A stretch of DNA of 64,000 nucleotides from JAHJQZ01 sp963675235 (GCA_963675235.2 CAXXFU010000004.1:930001-994000), one strand, 5' to 3'. Counted from the first letter of the stretch, positions 1 through 8,934 are shown. Program-made: numbers and translations. Notes: generated from the sequence alone by a model not told the origin.

Positions 1-33
1 GGAATAGCGCAGGACGGGTATTCCGGTTCGAAC

Positions 34-1236
34 ATGCGATCAGGAGAGAAACGAACCTTGCGTTTTGATGCCGACAAAACAAATGGTTCGAATTCCGATG
101 CGCTGGTTGCCGAGCTCAGGGCCCGCGCCAAAACCCTCGGGTTTGACGCCTTCGGCATTGCCGACGCCCGGTCGCGTCCCGACCTGCCGCAAAAGCTCGC
201 CAAGGCGCTCGAGCACGGCTGGCATGGCGAGATGGACTGGATGGAACAGACCGCCCCTCGCCGCGAGGCGCCGCAGGGTCTGTGGCCCGACGTGAAAACC
301 GTGATCATGGTCGGGATGAATTACGGGCCATCCGAGGACCCCATGCCACTGCTCAAGGCGCGCAAGAAGGGCAGTATCTCGGTCTATGCCCGCAATCGCG
401 ATTATCACGACATCATCAAGGGCAAGCTCAAGGAGCTGGCCGGTCTTTTGGCGCGGCGCAGCGGCGCGGCAGTCAAGGTCTTCGTCGATACCGCGCCATT
501 GATGGAAAAACCGCTTGCCGAGACCGCCGGCATCGGCTGGCAGGGCAAGCACACCGTGCTGGTCTCGCGTCAGTTCGGCTCTTGGCTGTTCCTCGGCGCC
601 ATCCTGACCACTGCAGACCTGCCGGCAGACACGCCGCACGGCGAAAGCTGCGGATCGTGCTCGCGCTGCCTCGATATTTGCCCGACACATGCCTTTCCGG
701 CGCCGTTCCAGCTCGATGCACGCAAGTGCCTTGCCTATCTCAACAACGAGCACCGCACGCAGATCCCGCGCCAGTACCGAGCCCCGATGGGCAACCGAGT
801 CTATGGCTGCGACGATTGCCTGGCGGTCTGTCCATGGAACAAATTCGCCTCCGAGGCGAAAGAGGAAAAACTGCGCGCCCGCAGCGATCTTGAGGCCCCC
901 GATCTTGCCGAGCTGGTTGCGCTCGATGATCCCGGCTTCCGCAGGCTGTTTGCCGGCACGGCGGTCAAGCGCCTCGGCCATGCGCGCTTCCTTCGCAATG
1001 TTCTCATCGCCGTCGGCAACTCCGATGGCGCCGAGCTCTTGCCCCTGGTCGAGACGCGACTCTCCGATCCGGAACCGCTGATCCGCGGCTCTGCGATCTG
1101 GGCTTTCCGTCGCCTTGCTACGGCCGAAAAGGCGGCAGCCTTTCGTGCCGCACACCTGCCCGCCGAGCGCGATCCGGAGGTTGCACAGGAATGGGACGGC
1201 GAGCTGGTGCCGCCGCTTGCAGGGGTAACGGCATGA
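34..1236 (+). CDS. queG: Epoxyqueuosine reductase QueG
   Basis: Catalyses the last step of queuosine synthesis, reducing epoxyqueuosine to queuosine at tRNA position 34; the family is cytoplasmic and uses cobalamin and two [4Fe-4S] clusters. The 400-residue product has the DUF1730-type N-terminal half, then two ferredoxin-like clusters: CGSCSRCLDICP near residue 207 and CDDCLAVCPWN near residue 258. A HEAT-like tail follows (residues ~330-380), giving the family's usual length. The stop overlaps the next start as ATGA at 1233-1236, so it probably leads a three-gene operon with the two genes downstream. The start at 34 lies close to the window edge and the first ~20 residues are poorly conserved, so a somewhat later start is possible. 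Function is confident. Confidence 0.95.
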   Translation: MRSGEKRTLRFDADKTNGSNSDALVAELRARAKTLGFDAFGIADARSRPDLPQKLAKALEHGWHGEMDWMEQTAPRREAPQGLWPDVKTVIMVGMNYGPSEDPMPLLKARKKGSISVYARNRDYHDIIKGKLKELAGLLARRSGAAVKVFVDTAPLMEKPLAETAGIGWQGKHTVLVSRQFGSWLFLGAILTTADLPADTPHGESCGSCSRCLDICPTHAFPAPFQLDARKCLAYLNNEHRTQIPRQYRAPMGNRVYGCDDCLAVCPWNKFASEAKEEKLRARSDLEAPDLAELVALDDPGFRRLFAGTAVKRLGHARFLRNVLIAVGNSDGAELLPLVETRLSDPEPLIRGSAIWAFRRLATAEKAAAFRAAHLPAERDPEVAQEWDGELVPPLAGVTA

Positions 1237-2108
1237 ATCTGTTCATATTCGGTCTCGGCTTTTCTGCCCGTGCCGCCGTCAGGGCGCTGCGCGGGCGATT
1301 TGGCTCCGACCTCGACATCGCCGGGACCACCCGTAGCGCCGCAAAGGGCGAAACACTGTCGCTTGAAGGCGTCAAGACCCACGTCTTCGACGGCAAGGCG
1401 CCGGGGGCAACGCTCACGCCCGCGCTCAATGAGGCCAGCCACGTCGTCGTTTCGACACCGCCGGGCGGTGACGGCGACCCGGCGCTCAACCGGCACGGCG
1501 CCGACCTGATGGCGTCCGAAGCACTCGAATGGGTCTGCTATTATTCAACCGTCGGGGTTTACGGCGATCATCAAGGCGCCTGGATCGATGAAACCGCCAC
1601 GCCGCAACCGGTCAACGAGCGCTCGCACCGGCGCGTTGTCGCCGAACAGGCCTGGCGCGACTTCGCCGCCAGCAAGGGCGTGCCGCTGATCATCCTGCGC
1701 CTTGCCGGCATCTACGGGCCGGGGCGCTCGACAATCGACAAGCTCACATCCGGCAGGTCGCGCCGCATCATCAAGCCGGGCCAGGTCTTCAACCGCATCC
1801 ACGCCGCCGATATCGGCGAGGTCACGGCCCGCGCCGCTGAAAAAAAGCTCGCCGGCACCTTCAATCTCGCCGATGACGAGCCGGCGCCGCCGCAGGATCC
1901 GGTCGCTTTCGCCGCCGACCTGATGGGCATCGAACCACCTCCGGAAGAGGATTTCGAGACGGCGGAGATGACCGCGATGGCCCGCAGCTTTTACGCTGAC
2001 AACAAGCGCGTCTCCAACGCCGCCATCAAGCGGGCGCTCGGTTTCGAGCTTTTCTATCCGACCTATCGACACGGCCTTGCGGCCATTTTCGAGGGAACCA
2101 GCCGATGA
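1233..2108 (+). CDS. SDR / NAD-dependent epimerase family protein (YeeZ-like)
   Basis: An extended short-chain dehydrogenase-like protein of 291 residues. The N terminus is a Rossmann nucleotide-binding loop (FGLGFSARA, residues 5-13), and the fold continues through YYSTVGVYGD near residue 105, the region that normally holds the catalytic Ser/Tyr. The segment LAGIYGPGR is typical of nucleotide-sugar epimerase relatives. The substrate is unknown; YeeZ-type proteins are mostly uncharacterised oxidoreductases. The start is set by the ATGA overlap with queG; an upstream in-frame start would bury 42 bases inside queG. It also overlaps the next gene as ATGA (2105-2108), so the three genes are probably translated together. 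Confidence 0.85.
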   Translation: MNLFIFGLGFSARAAVRALRGRFGSDLDIAGTTRSAAKGETLSLEGVKTHVFDGKAPGATLTPALNEASHVVVSTPPGGDGDPALNRHGADLMASEALEWVCYYSTVGVYGDHQGAWIDETATPQPVNERSHRRVVAEQAWRDFAASKGVPLIILRLAGIYGPGRSTIDKLTSGRSRRIIKPGQVFNRIHAADIGEVTARAAEKKLAGTFNLADDEPAPPQDPVAFAADLMGIEPPPEEDFETAEMTAMARSFYADNKRVSNAAIKRALGFELFYPTYRHGLAAIFEGTSR

Positions 2109-2761
2109 AGGCGCTCCAGCCTGGCCCCGCGCCGCAAACAGTGACGCTCGAAGGGCGCTACTGCCGGCTCGAACCGCTGGCCGAACGCCACGCCGAGGCG
2201 CTTTATGCCGCCGTCGAGGGCCCGGAGATCGAGGCGCGCTACCGCTGGCTGCCGAGCCAAGCCCCCGCTGACGCGCAGGAGCACCTGCAGCAAATTGTCG
2301 ATGCCGCCAATCATCCCGGCTGGCTCTATTTCGCCGTCATCGACCGGCAAAGCGGCTTGTGCGGCGGGCGCCAGGCCTTCATGCGCATCCGGCCGGCCGA
2401 TCGCTCCATCGAGATCGGCGGCGTGCTCTGGGGCAGGGGCATTGCCCGCACGCGCATTGCCACCGAGGGTATATTCCTGTCGGCGCGCCATGTCTTCGAG
2501 GACCTCGGCTATCGCCGCTTCGAGTGGAAGTGCAACGCGCTCAACACCCCGTCGCGACAGGCCGCGGCTCGCTTCGGTTTCACCTACGAGGGCGTCTTCC
2601 GCCAGGATATGATCGTCAAGGGCGAGAGCCGCGACACTGCCTGGTTCTCGATGCTCGACAGTGAATGGCCGGCGCTAAAGCCGGTATACGAGGCCTGGCT
2701 CGATCCGGCCAATTTCCATGCCGACGGCACGGCAAGAACGCGACTCGGCACGGCGCGCTAG
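2105..2761 (+). CDS. GNAT family N-acetyltransferase (RimJ/RimL type)
   Basis: A 218-residue acetyl-CoA-dependent acetyltransferase resembling the RimJ/RimL branch. It has the N-terminal pattern of 'L.GRYCRLEPL..RHAEAL', a central beta-strand pair (SIEIGGVLWGRG near residue 100), and the C-terminal signature NTPSRQAAARFGFTYEG near residue 150. The central acetyl-CoA loop (GVLWGRGIARTRIATE) is recognisable. In this family the acceptor can be a ribosomal protein N terminus, an amino acid or a small amine; nothing here identifies it. The gene starts inside the stop of the preceding SDR gene and ends the queG operon. A dispersed intergenic repeat follows. Confidence 0.88.
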   Translation: MKALQPGPAPQTVTLEGRYCRLEPLAERHAEALYAAVEGPEIEARYRWLPSQAPADAQEHLQQIVDAANHPGWLYFAVIDRQSGLCGGRQAFMRIRPADRSIEIGGVLWGRGIARTRIATEGIFLSARHVFEDLGYRRFEWKCNALNTPSRQAAARFGFTYEGVFRQDMIVKGESRDTAWFSMLDSEWPALKPVYEAWLDPANFHADGTARTRLGTAR

Positions 2762-2795
2762 AGTGTTTTCAGGAAGAGTTGACACCGCTTTTCCG

Positions 2796-2829
2796 GTTCG
2801 AAAGCACGACAACTCAATGACTTGGAGCG
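2796..2829 (+). repeat. Dispersed intergenic repeat, copy 1
   Basis: A 34-base segment containing ACGACAACTCAATGACTTGG recurs with a few mismatches at 8773-8806, also between genes. The bases before it (from about 2762) include the GTTTTC...GTTGACACCG...TTTTCCGG pattern common in intergenic repeats of rhizobia and relatives. No coding potential is seen between 2762 and 2877. It may be a RIME-like palindromic element or its remnant. Confidence 0.5.
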
Positions 2830-2877
2830 TTGGCTCGATTCTATCAAAACGTGAAGCGCTCGAGAGTGTGAAATGGC

Positions 2878-3654
2878 CTAGGCGATCTCGTCTTCGGCCA
2901 GACGCCGCACCGTATCCTTCAACCGCTCCAGGTCCTCCGGCCGGCTCAGCCGGTGATCACCATCGGGCACCAGCGTGAAGCTCACCGGGTCAAGCGTCAG
3001 GTGAGCCAGCAGTTTCAGCGCGTGAGCGACCGGCACGTCTTCGTCGCGTCCGCCCTGCAGGATGGCGACCGGACACTTGGTGACAATCGACCCCTTGCCC
3101 ATCAGGAGATGCCGGCTGCCGTCGACGATGAGTTTCTCGGTCATGACATTGGGCTCGTCGGAATAGGCCGACGGTTTTTCAACCCGGCCGGTGGCGTGCA
3201 GTTGATGCAATTGCTCCGGCGTGAATGTTGCCCGCATCAGGTCTTCGGTCATGTCCACCGCCGGTGCGATCAATACAAGCGCCTTGATCCGCTCCTCCCC
3301 GCGTTCGCGAAGCGCATTGTTGAGCAGCAGCGCCAGCCAGCCGCCCATGGACGAACCGACAACGATCTGCTGTCCATCGGTCGATGCGAAGACAGCCATG
3401 GCCTCTTCGAGCCAGCGTGAAATTGTGCCGTCGAGAAAGTCACCGCCGGACATGCCGCAACCGGAATAATCGAACCGCGTCACGCCCAGGCCCATCTCGC
3501 TGCCAAACGCATCGAGCGCCAGTGCCTTGCCCCCATCCATGACAGATCTGAAGCCGCCGACCCAAAACAGGCCTGGTTCGGCCCCCGGCCTGTGCCAGAC
3601 TGCGATGTCACGCCTTTCAGCGCCCGCTCCGACGGCGATTGACTGTTCATTCAT
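2878..3654 (-). CDS. Alpha/beta hydrolase
   Basis: A 258-residue serine hydrolase. The nucleophile elbow is GSSMGGW (Ser near residue 101), the oxyanion region is near LFWVGGFRSVMDGGKA, an Asp lies in GGRDEDVPV near residue 200, and the catalytic His is in DGDHRLSRPED near residue 233. It resembles BEM46/YheT-like esterases or thioesterases of unknown substrate. There is no signal peptide, so it is probably cytoplasmic. It is transcribed divergently from infC across 116 bases. The repeat-containing region 2762-2877 separates it from the convergent queG operon. Family is sure; the reaction is not. Confidence 0.88.
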   Translation of the reverse strand: MNEQSIAVGAGAERRDIAVWHRPGAEPGLFWVGGFRSVMDGGKALALDAFGSEMGLGVTRFDYSGCGMSGGDFLDGTISRWLEEAMAVFASTDGQQIVVGSSMGGWLALLLNNALRERGEERIKALVLIAPAVDMTEDLMRATFTPEQLHQLHATGRVEKPSAYSDEPNVMTEKLIVDGSRHLLMGKGSIVTKCPVAILQGGRDEDVPVAHALKLLAHLTLDPVSFTLVPDGDHRLSRPEDLERLKDTVRRLAEDEIA

Positions 3655-3770
3655 GCGTATTCTCCCTCAAATGCGCAATTCGCCGCACTGCCGGTTGACT
3701 TCACAAAGACAAGACACGATTCTAAGGAAGCTTCCACCTATCGTGTCAAACTGCAGAAGGATCCCGCACC

Positions 3771-4307
3771 ATTCGTCGCCCCATGAGACAAGTGGCGCCC
3801 CAGAAAGACGGGCCGCCCTCCAACGAGGATATCACCGCTCCGCAAGTCCAGCTGATCGATGCCGAAGGCACAAACCGAGGCGTAGTCAATACGCCGGAAG
3901 CGATTGCACTTGCCGCAGAGTCCGGTCTCGACCTCGTTGCCATTTCTCCAAATGCCAACCCCCCGGTCTGCAAGATTCTCGATCTCGGGAAGTTCAAGTA
4001 CGTCGCCCAGAAGAAGGCGGCCGAAGCCCGAAAGAAGCAGAAGGTCATCGAGGTCAAGGAAATCAAGATGCGTCCGAACATCGACACCCATGACTATGAG
4101 GTGAAGATGCGGTCAGTCATCAAGTTCCTTGAGGACGGCGACAAGGTGAAGGTGACCATGCGCTTCCGCGGACGCGAGATGGCACACCAGGAACTCGGCC
4201 TGACCTTGTTGAACAAGGTTCGCGATGAAGCCGAGGAATTGTCCAAGGTCGAGATGACCCCGCGGTCTGAAGGCCGCCAGATGGTGATGGTGCTCGCACC
4301 CAAATAG
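3771..4307 (+). CDS. infC: Translation initiation factor IF-3, non-canonical AUU start
   Basis: IF-3 binds the 30S subunit and proofreads start codon-anticodon pairing. The product shows the N-domain (SNEDITAPQVQLID), ISPNANPPVCKILDLGKF, the lysine-rich linker, and the C-domain (FRGREMAHQELG ... EGRQMVMVLAPK). I place the start at ATT 3771 rather than ATG 3783. Reading from ATT gives the N terminus (M)RRPMRQVAPQ, and an AGAAGG motif at 3755-3760 lies 10 bases before ATT but 22 before the ATG. Rare AUU-type starts are the conserved autoregulatory feature of infC in many bacteria, letting IF-3 repress its own translation. The length is 178 residues, close to E. coli's 180. rpmI and rplT do not follow, so infC is apparently monocistronic with its own terminator. 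Confidence 0.93.
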   Translation: MRRPMRQVAPQKDGPPSNEDITAPQVQLIDAEGTNRGVVNTPEAIALAAESGLDLVAISPNANPPVCKILDLGKFKYVAQKKAAEARKKQKVIEVKEIKMRPNIDTHDYEVKMRSVIKFLEDGDKVKVTMRFRGREMAHQELGLTLLNKVRDEAEELSKVEMTPRSEGRQMVMVLAPK

Positions 4308-4385
4308 GACGCCTCGTCCTTGATGCACGGCCGGATCCGCTCCGGCCGCTGTCGTGTCGCCTCAGGCGCAAACACAGGATTTCAG

Positions 4386-4420
4386 CCGGCGCGTTCCCAA
4401 AACAGGGAACGCGCCGGTTT
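4386..4420 (+). terminator. Rho-independent terminator of infC
   Basis: A perfect 13-bp stem: CCGGCGCGTTCCC (4386-4398) and its complement at 4405-4417, with loop AAAACA, followed by TTT. It lies 78 bases after the infC stop. The rest of 4421-4595 shows no gene; it is the leader region of the chemoreceptor gene. Confidence 0.85.
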
Positions 4421-4595
4421 AGTATTCGCGCGAGGTGATATGCGACGAATGCTTGCCCTTACTGTGTCATTGCAGCGCAGGTGCCGGTTTTTGCGCTCTG
4501 TTTTCCGATTTTCGCGCAAATTGCCGCCGTTGCTTATGCTTTTTTTACCGAGCCGCCGCTAACTAGGCCCCAAATGGAGCATTCGGGGGACATAG

Positions 4596-7127
4596 ATGGT
4601 TGACGATATCAGCTCGAAACCGACCGGGATTCTGTCATGGCTGCCACGTAGCCTCGGTTTTGCCTTGCCTTTCATGATGATCGGCTTGACCGTTCTGGGG
4701 AGCGCCGCGGTCGGGGTGGCAGCCTACGGGCTCTCTCACTCCGGTCTCGAAGAGGCCGGGCGTCAGCAGCTGTCCACTCAGGCGGATTCGAGTCGCAAGA
4801 TCTTCGACATGTCGATGGATCGCGCTGTTGCCGATCTCGAGACCATGGCCTCCGGCGCAGCAGCCAAGCAGGCACTCTCCGATCTGTCGACCATGATCGA
4901 ATCCCTGCCCCAGGATATTCCGAAGGTGCAGGAGTTCTTCCAGCAGGGTGCAACGCGCGAGGAACGGGCATCGGTGTCTGGCGAAGGCCAGGGATCGATG
5001 TATGCCTACCGTCACGTCGGCTTCCATGGTGGTATATCCTCGGCCTGGCAAAGCGGCGGTTACGGTGACATCTACCTGGTCAATGCCGCCGGCTACATCG
5101 TCTACACCGTGACGAAGTCGGCCGACTTCCTGCTCACGCTCGACGATCCAGACGTCGCCGGTACCGGTCTGGCCGAGGCGATTGCCGCATCGACGGCTGC
5201 CGATCCGGGCACCAGGATCGTCTCCGAATACCAACCTTATGGACTCAATGGCGGCGAACCGGCGCTGTTTCTCGTTCGCGACGTTCGCGGTACGGTGAAA
5301 AACACCGAGGAAATCATCGGCTATGTCGCGATCCGGCTCGACGCCAGCTATTTCAACACCATCCTCAACAGCGGTGACGACGTCAGCGGTCAGACCTTCC
5401 TGATCAACGACAAGGGAATGGTCCTGTCCGACATGCCGCTGGCAGATCAGCCGACGGCGCTGAAGCTGACGATTTCCGATGCGGCGATTGTTGGCGCCGC
5501 CACGGGCGGCAAGGTCGAGGCTTCGCGCGTCGACGAAAAGGGGGTCAGCCAGATCTCGGTGGCCGTGCCCGCACCGTTCCTTGACAAGAAGTGGGCCATC
5601 GTCGCCGAGCGCTCCGAGAACGACGTCATGAGCGCGGCCAACTCAATCTTCATGGCCATGATGCTGGTCACCCTGGTGGTCATCGCGGTGGCAAGCGTGA
5701 TCGGCATTCTTGTCTCGCGCTCGATCACCAAGCCGGTGACCCGCCTGACCAGGACCATGGACAAGCTGGCCTCAGGCGAACTCGATGTCGACGTCGAGGG
5801 AACCGAGCGGCGCAACGAGCTTGGCGCCATGGCGCGCGCCGTCGAGGTGTTCCGCGCCAACGGCCTCAAGGTCGCGGCTCTGACCGACGAACAGAAACTG
5901 GCGTCGCAACAGCGGCGCGCCGAGCATGCCGAAATGATGCAGAACCTGCAGCGGGCCTTCGGCAATGTCCTGCAATCGGCGATCGAAGGCGATTTCTCGG
6001 CGCGTGTCGCCGCGGATTTCCCCGATGACGAACTCAATGCTCTGGCACGCTCGTTCAACGACCTGGTTGAAATGGTCGAACGCGGTATCGGAGAAACCGG
6101 TCGCGTGCTGTCGGCCCTGGCCGACACCGACCTGACCGCCCGGGTCGAAGGTGATTTCCAGGGGGCTTTCGACAAGCTCAAGACCGACACCAATGCGGTG
6201 GCCGACAAGCTCGTCGAGATTGTCGAGAAGCTGAAGCACACCTCGCACGGGCTGAAGACGGCCACAGGCGAGATTCTTTCCGGCGCCAATGACCTTTCCG
6301 AACGCACGACGAAACAGGCGGCGACCATCGAGGAAACCTCGGCAGCGATGGAACAGCTGTCCCAAACGGTGATGGAGAATGCCAAACGTGCCGGTTCGGC
6401 CGCCGATCAGGCCAAGCATGCTTCGCAGACCGCCGAGGAAGGCGGCGAGGTGATGACCGAGGCCAACCAGGCCATGGAGCGCATCTCGGCGTCGTCGACC
6501 AAGATCTCCAATATCATCGGCATGATCGACGACATTGCCTTCCAGACCAACCTGCTGGCGCTCAACGCCTCGGTCGAGGCGGCGCGTGCCGGCGAGGCCG
6601 GCAAGGGTTTTGCCGTCGTTGCCGTCGAAGTCAGGCGACTGGCCCAGAGTGCTGCGGAAGCCAGCTCGGAGGTCAAGGCCTTGATCGAGCAGTCGGGCGA
6701 AGAGGTCGCCGGCGGCACCAAGCTCGTTGCCGAAGCAGCGGAAAAGCTTTCGGCGATCCTCGATGCCGTCAGGACCAATGCCACCGAAATGGAGGGCATT
6801 GCCAGGGACAGCCGCGAGCAGGCGTCCTCGATCGACGAGGTCAATGTCGCGGTCCGTCAGATGGACGAGATGACCCAGCACAATGCGGCGCTGGTCGAAC
6901 AGACCAACGCGGCCATCGAGCAGACCGAGGCACAGGCCTCCGAACTCGACACCATCGTCGATGTCTTCACCCTCGATGGCTCGGCTGCGGGTGTTGCCTC
7001 TTCGCTGGCCCGGCGGCAGGCGCCACGCAAGGCCGCATCCTCCGCCCAAACGACGGCTGCGACCCCGGCCCGCAAGCCACTGTCCGACGGCAACGCCGCC
7101 ATCGATCAGGACTGGAGCGAGTTCTAG
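4596..7127 (+). CDS. Methyl-accepting chemotaxis protein
   Basis: A transmembrane chemoreceptor of 843 residues. TM1 spans about residues 20-43, followed by a periplasmic ligand-binding region of ~300 residues, probably Cache-like. TM2 (MAMMLVTLVVIAVASVIGIL) is near residues 352-371 and a HAMP domain runs ~370-425. Additional HAMP-like segments (GDFSARVAADFPDDELNALA, GDFQGAFDKLKTDTN) lie at ~460-540, and the signalling domain follows to ~800. The conserved hairpin tip IDDIAFQTNLLALNASVEAA is near residue 645. The C terminus ends DWSEF, which fits the WxxF-type CheR/CheB docking pentapeptide. The start at 4596 has GGGGGA at 4585-4590. No che genes are nearby, so it is an orphan receptor gene. 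Confidence 0.95.
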   Translation: MVDDISSKPTGILSWLPRSLGFALPFMMIGLTVLGSAAVGVAAYGLSHSGLEEAGRQQLSTQADSSRKIFDMSMDRAVADLETMASGAAAKQALSDLSTMIESLPQDIPKVQEFFQQGATREERASVSGEGQGSMYAYRHVGFHGGISSAWQSGGYGDIYLVNAAGYIVYTVTKSADFLLTLDDPDVAGTGLAEAIAASTAADPGTRIVSEYQPYGLNGGEPALFLVRDVRGTVKNTEEIIGYVAIRLDASYFNTILNSGDDVSGQTFLINDKGMVLSDMPLADQPTALKLTISDAAIVGAATGGKVEASRVDEKGVSQISVAVPAPFLDKKWAIVAERSENDVMSAANSIFMAMMLVTLVVIAVASVIGILVSRSITKPVTRLTRTMDKLASGELDVDVEGTERRNELGAMARAVEVFRANGLKVAALTDEQKLASQQRRAEHAEMMQNLQRAFGNVLQSAIEGDFSARVAADFPDDELNALARSFNDLVEMVERGIGETGRVLSALADTDLTARVEGDFQGAFDKLKTDTNAVADKLVEIVEKLKHTSHGLKTATGEILSGANDLSERTTKQAATIEETSAAMEQLSQTVMENAKRAGSAADQAKHASQTAEEGGEVMTEANQAMERISASSTKISNIIGMIDDIAFQTNLLALNASVEAARAGEAGKGFAVVAVEVRRLAQSAAEASSEVKALIEQSGEEVAGGTKLVAEAAEKLSAILDAVRTNATEMEGIARDSREQASSIDEVNVAVRQMDEMTQHNAALVEQTNAAIEQTEAQASELDTIVDVFTLDGSAAGVASSLARRQAPRKAASSAQTTAATPARKPLSDGNAAIDQDWSEF

Positions 7128-7176
7128 GCCTTCACCGATTCTGCCGCGCGCGGCGCGGCGAAGGGGCGAGCAATTG

Positions 7177-7209
7177 TGACAAGGGCGCCTGCGGGCGCCC
7201 TTGTCATTG
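7177..7209 (+). terminator. Terminator of the chemoreceptor gene
   Basis: Perfect 13-bp stem TGACAAGGGCGCC (7177-7189) and its complement (7194-7206) around a TGCG loop, 50 bases after the chemoreceptor stop. The T-tract is weak (TTGCATTT). The following ~150 bases up to the MATE gene hold nothing recognisable. Confidence 0.7.
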
Positions 7210-7357
7210 CATTTGTGCCCGAGGCATTCCGGCACCGCTGATTGCACTCATAACGGAATTCCATTGGGTGCAGAGGCGACAAGCCCGTCGCCTTCCCCTA
7301 TAAGTTTCGCCTCGTCTTGCCTGCACAAGCAGGCGGACGATCCATGGAAAGCGCAAG

Positions 7358-8740
7358 ATGTACGCCCAGCCAATCCAATCGCGGCGCGGTCTCTGGCTTG
7401 CCGAAATACGGGCCATGCTGGCGCTTGCCTGGCCATTGGTGTTGTCGCAGGTGGCGCAGGCGGCGTTCTTTACCACCGATGTTGTCCTTATGGGCTGGCT
7501 CGGCCCGCAATCGCTTGCCGGCATCTCGCTCGGTACCGCCTTGCTGTCGCCGCTGATCATCGGCGGCTTTGGCGTCGTCATGGCGACGGCGCCGATGATC
7601 TCGCAGGCCATCGGCGCCCGCGAGCTGAAATCGGTGCGCCGTACCGTGCGCCAGGGCCTGTGGGTGGCCGTAATGCTCTCGGCGGTGATCATGCCGGTGC
7701 TGATCTGTGCCGAGTTCATCTTCCCGCTTGCCAGCCAGCCGGCCGAAATCTCCCATCTGGCCGCCATCTATCTCGATTTCGCCGCGCTGAGCGTGCCGCC
7801 CGCCCTCGGCTTCATGGTGCTGCGCCTGTTCATCTCGGCCAAGGGCAAGACGGGCGCGGTGCTGGCCATCGTCATCGCCGCCGTCATCGTCAACGGCCTG
7901 CTCGCCTATGGACTGATCTTCGGCGCCGCCGGACTGCCGGCCCTCGGTATCATCGGCGCCGGCATCGCCACTTCCATCGCCAACTGGTTGATGCTCGGGC
8001 TCGCCGCCGCCTATGCCGTGCTGCACCCGCTCTATCGCCGGCATTTCGTCTTCGTACGCTTCTTCAAGCCGGACTGGCCGCGTTTCGCCGAAATCCTTCG
8101 CATCGGCCTGCCGATCGGGCTGACCCAGGTGGCGGAAGTCGGGCTGTTCGGCTTCGCCGTGTTCATGATGGGCTGGATCGGCCCGGATTCCGTTGCCGCC
8201 CATGCCATCGCCGTGCAATGCGCCTCGCTATCGTTCATGGTACCGCTCGGTCTGTCGCAGGCCACGACCATCCGTGTCGGACTTGCCCAGGGCCGTCACG
8301 ATCCCGGCAATGTCGGGCGGGCCGGATGGATCGGGCTCGGCATGACCCTTTTGTTCATGTCCGTGACGTTCTCCCTGTTCGTTTTCGCGCCGCGCGCACT
8401 CGCCGGCCTGTTCCTCGACGCCAGCCGACCGGAGAATGCTGGCGTGATTGCGCTTGCGGCTGCCTATCTTGTCGTTGCCGGCCTGTTCCAGTTCTTCGAC
8501 GGCACTCAAGTCGCCATGGCGGCGGCATTGCGCGGACTGTCCGATACGCGCGTGCCGATGATCGTCGCCATGATCGGCTACTGGCTGGTCGGGCTCGGTG
8601 TTGCCTATCTGCTTGGCTTCGTCTTCGCATGGGGCGGCACAGGCGTGTGGACCGGGCTGGCGGCGGGCCTGGGTTTCGTTGCTATCGTACTGCTGATCCG
8701 CTGGGCGCGGCGCGGGAGCCTAGGCCTCGTCACGCCCTAG
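7358..8740 (+). CDS. MATE family multidrug efflux transporter (NorM-like)
   Basis: An inner-membrane drug/cation antiporter of 460 residues with about 12 hydrophobic segments in two repeated halves. Family-typical elements are ALAWPLVLSQVAQAAFFTTDVVLMG at the first helix (position ~22-46), 'GFGVVMATAPMISQAIGARE' near residue 75, and 'GLPIGLTQVAEVGLFGFAVFMMGWIG' opening the second half near residue 250. Length and twin-half layout match NorM. Substrates (fluoroquinolones, cationic dyes and others in the family) cannot be read from sequence. The start at 7358 is the first Met before the conserved N terminus. It stands alone, convergent with gcrA; no regulator is adjacent. Confidence 0.93.
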   Translation: MYAQPIQSRRGLWLAEIRAMLALAWPLVLSQVAQAAFFTTDVVLMGWLGPQSLAGISLGTALLSPLIIGGFGVVMATAPMISQAIGARELKSVRRTVRQGLWVAVMLSAVIMPVLICAEFIFPLASQPAEISHLAAIYLDFAALSVPPALGFMVLRLFISAKGKTGAVLAIVIAAVIVNGLLAYGLIFGAAGLPALGIIGAGIATSIANWLMLGLAAAYAVLHPLYRRHFVFVRFFKPDWPRFAEILRIGLPIGLTQVAEVGLFGFAVFMMGWIGPDSVAAHAIAVQCASLSFMVPLGLSQATTIRVGLAQGRHDPGNVGRAGWIGLGMTLLFMSVTFSLFVFAPRALAGLFLDASRPENAGVIALAAAYLVVAGLFQFFDGTQVAMAAALRGLSDTRVPMIVAMIGYWLVGLGVAYLLGFVFAWGGTGVWTGLAAGLGFVAIVLLIRWARRGSLGLVTP

Positions 8741-8772
8741 TACGCATTCGGCAAAAGAGACCCGGACCTGCT

Positions 8773-8806
8773 GTTCGGAAGCGCGGCAACTCAACGACTT
8801 GGAGCG
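8773..8806 (+). repeat. Dispersed intergenic repeat, copy 2
   Basis: About 29 of 34 positions match copy 1 at 2796-2829, including CAACTCAA.GACTTGGAGCG. It again lies in an intergenic space, between the convergent MATE and gcrA genes, followed by the gcrA terminator hairpin. Confidence 0.5.
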
Positions 8807-8815
8807 CTCGAGGCG

Positions 8816-8843
8816 AAAAAGGCGCCTCCGGAGGGAAGCGCCT
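8816..8843 (-). terminator. Probable gcrA terminator
   Basis: Read on the minus strand: AGGCGC, a 12-base loop region with an internal CTCC/GGAG pairing, then GCGCCT followed by TTTTT. It lies about 90 bases beyond the gcrA stop. Confidence 0.6.
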
Positions 8844-8934
8844 GGCAGGACGTCAGAATGTGCAGACTTGAAATCGCATCCGATACCCACTCGGGCTATC
8901 CGGGCGGCGCAGCCGAGGCGCCGCCGGGACCTGT

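Noticed and set aside
5772..7247. 491-codon minus-strand frame opposite the chemoreceptor
   Set aside because: Antisense shadow of the conserved signalling domain; no ribosome-binding site or recognisable domain.
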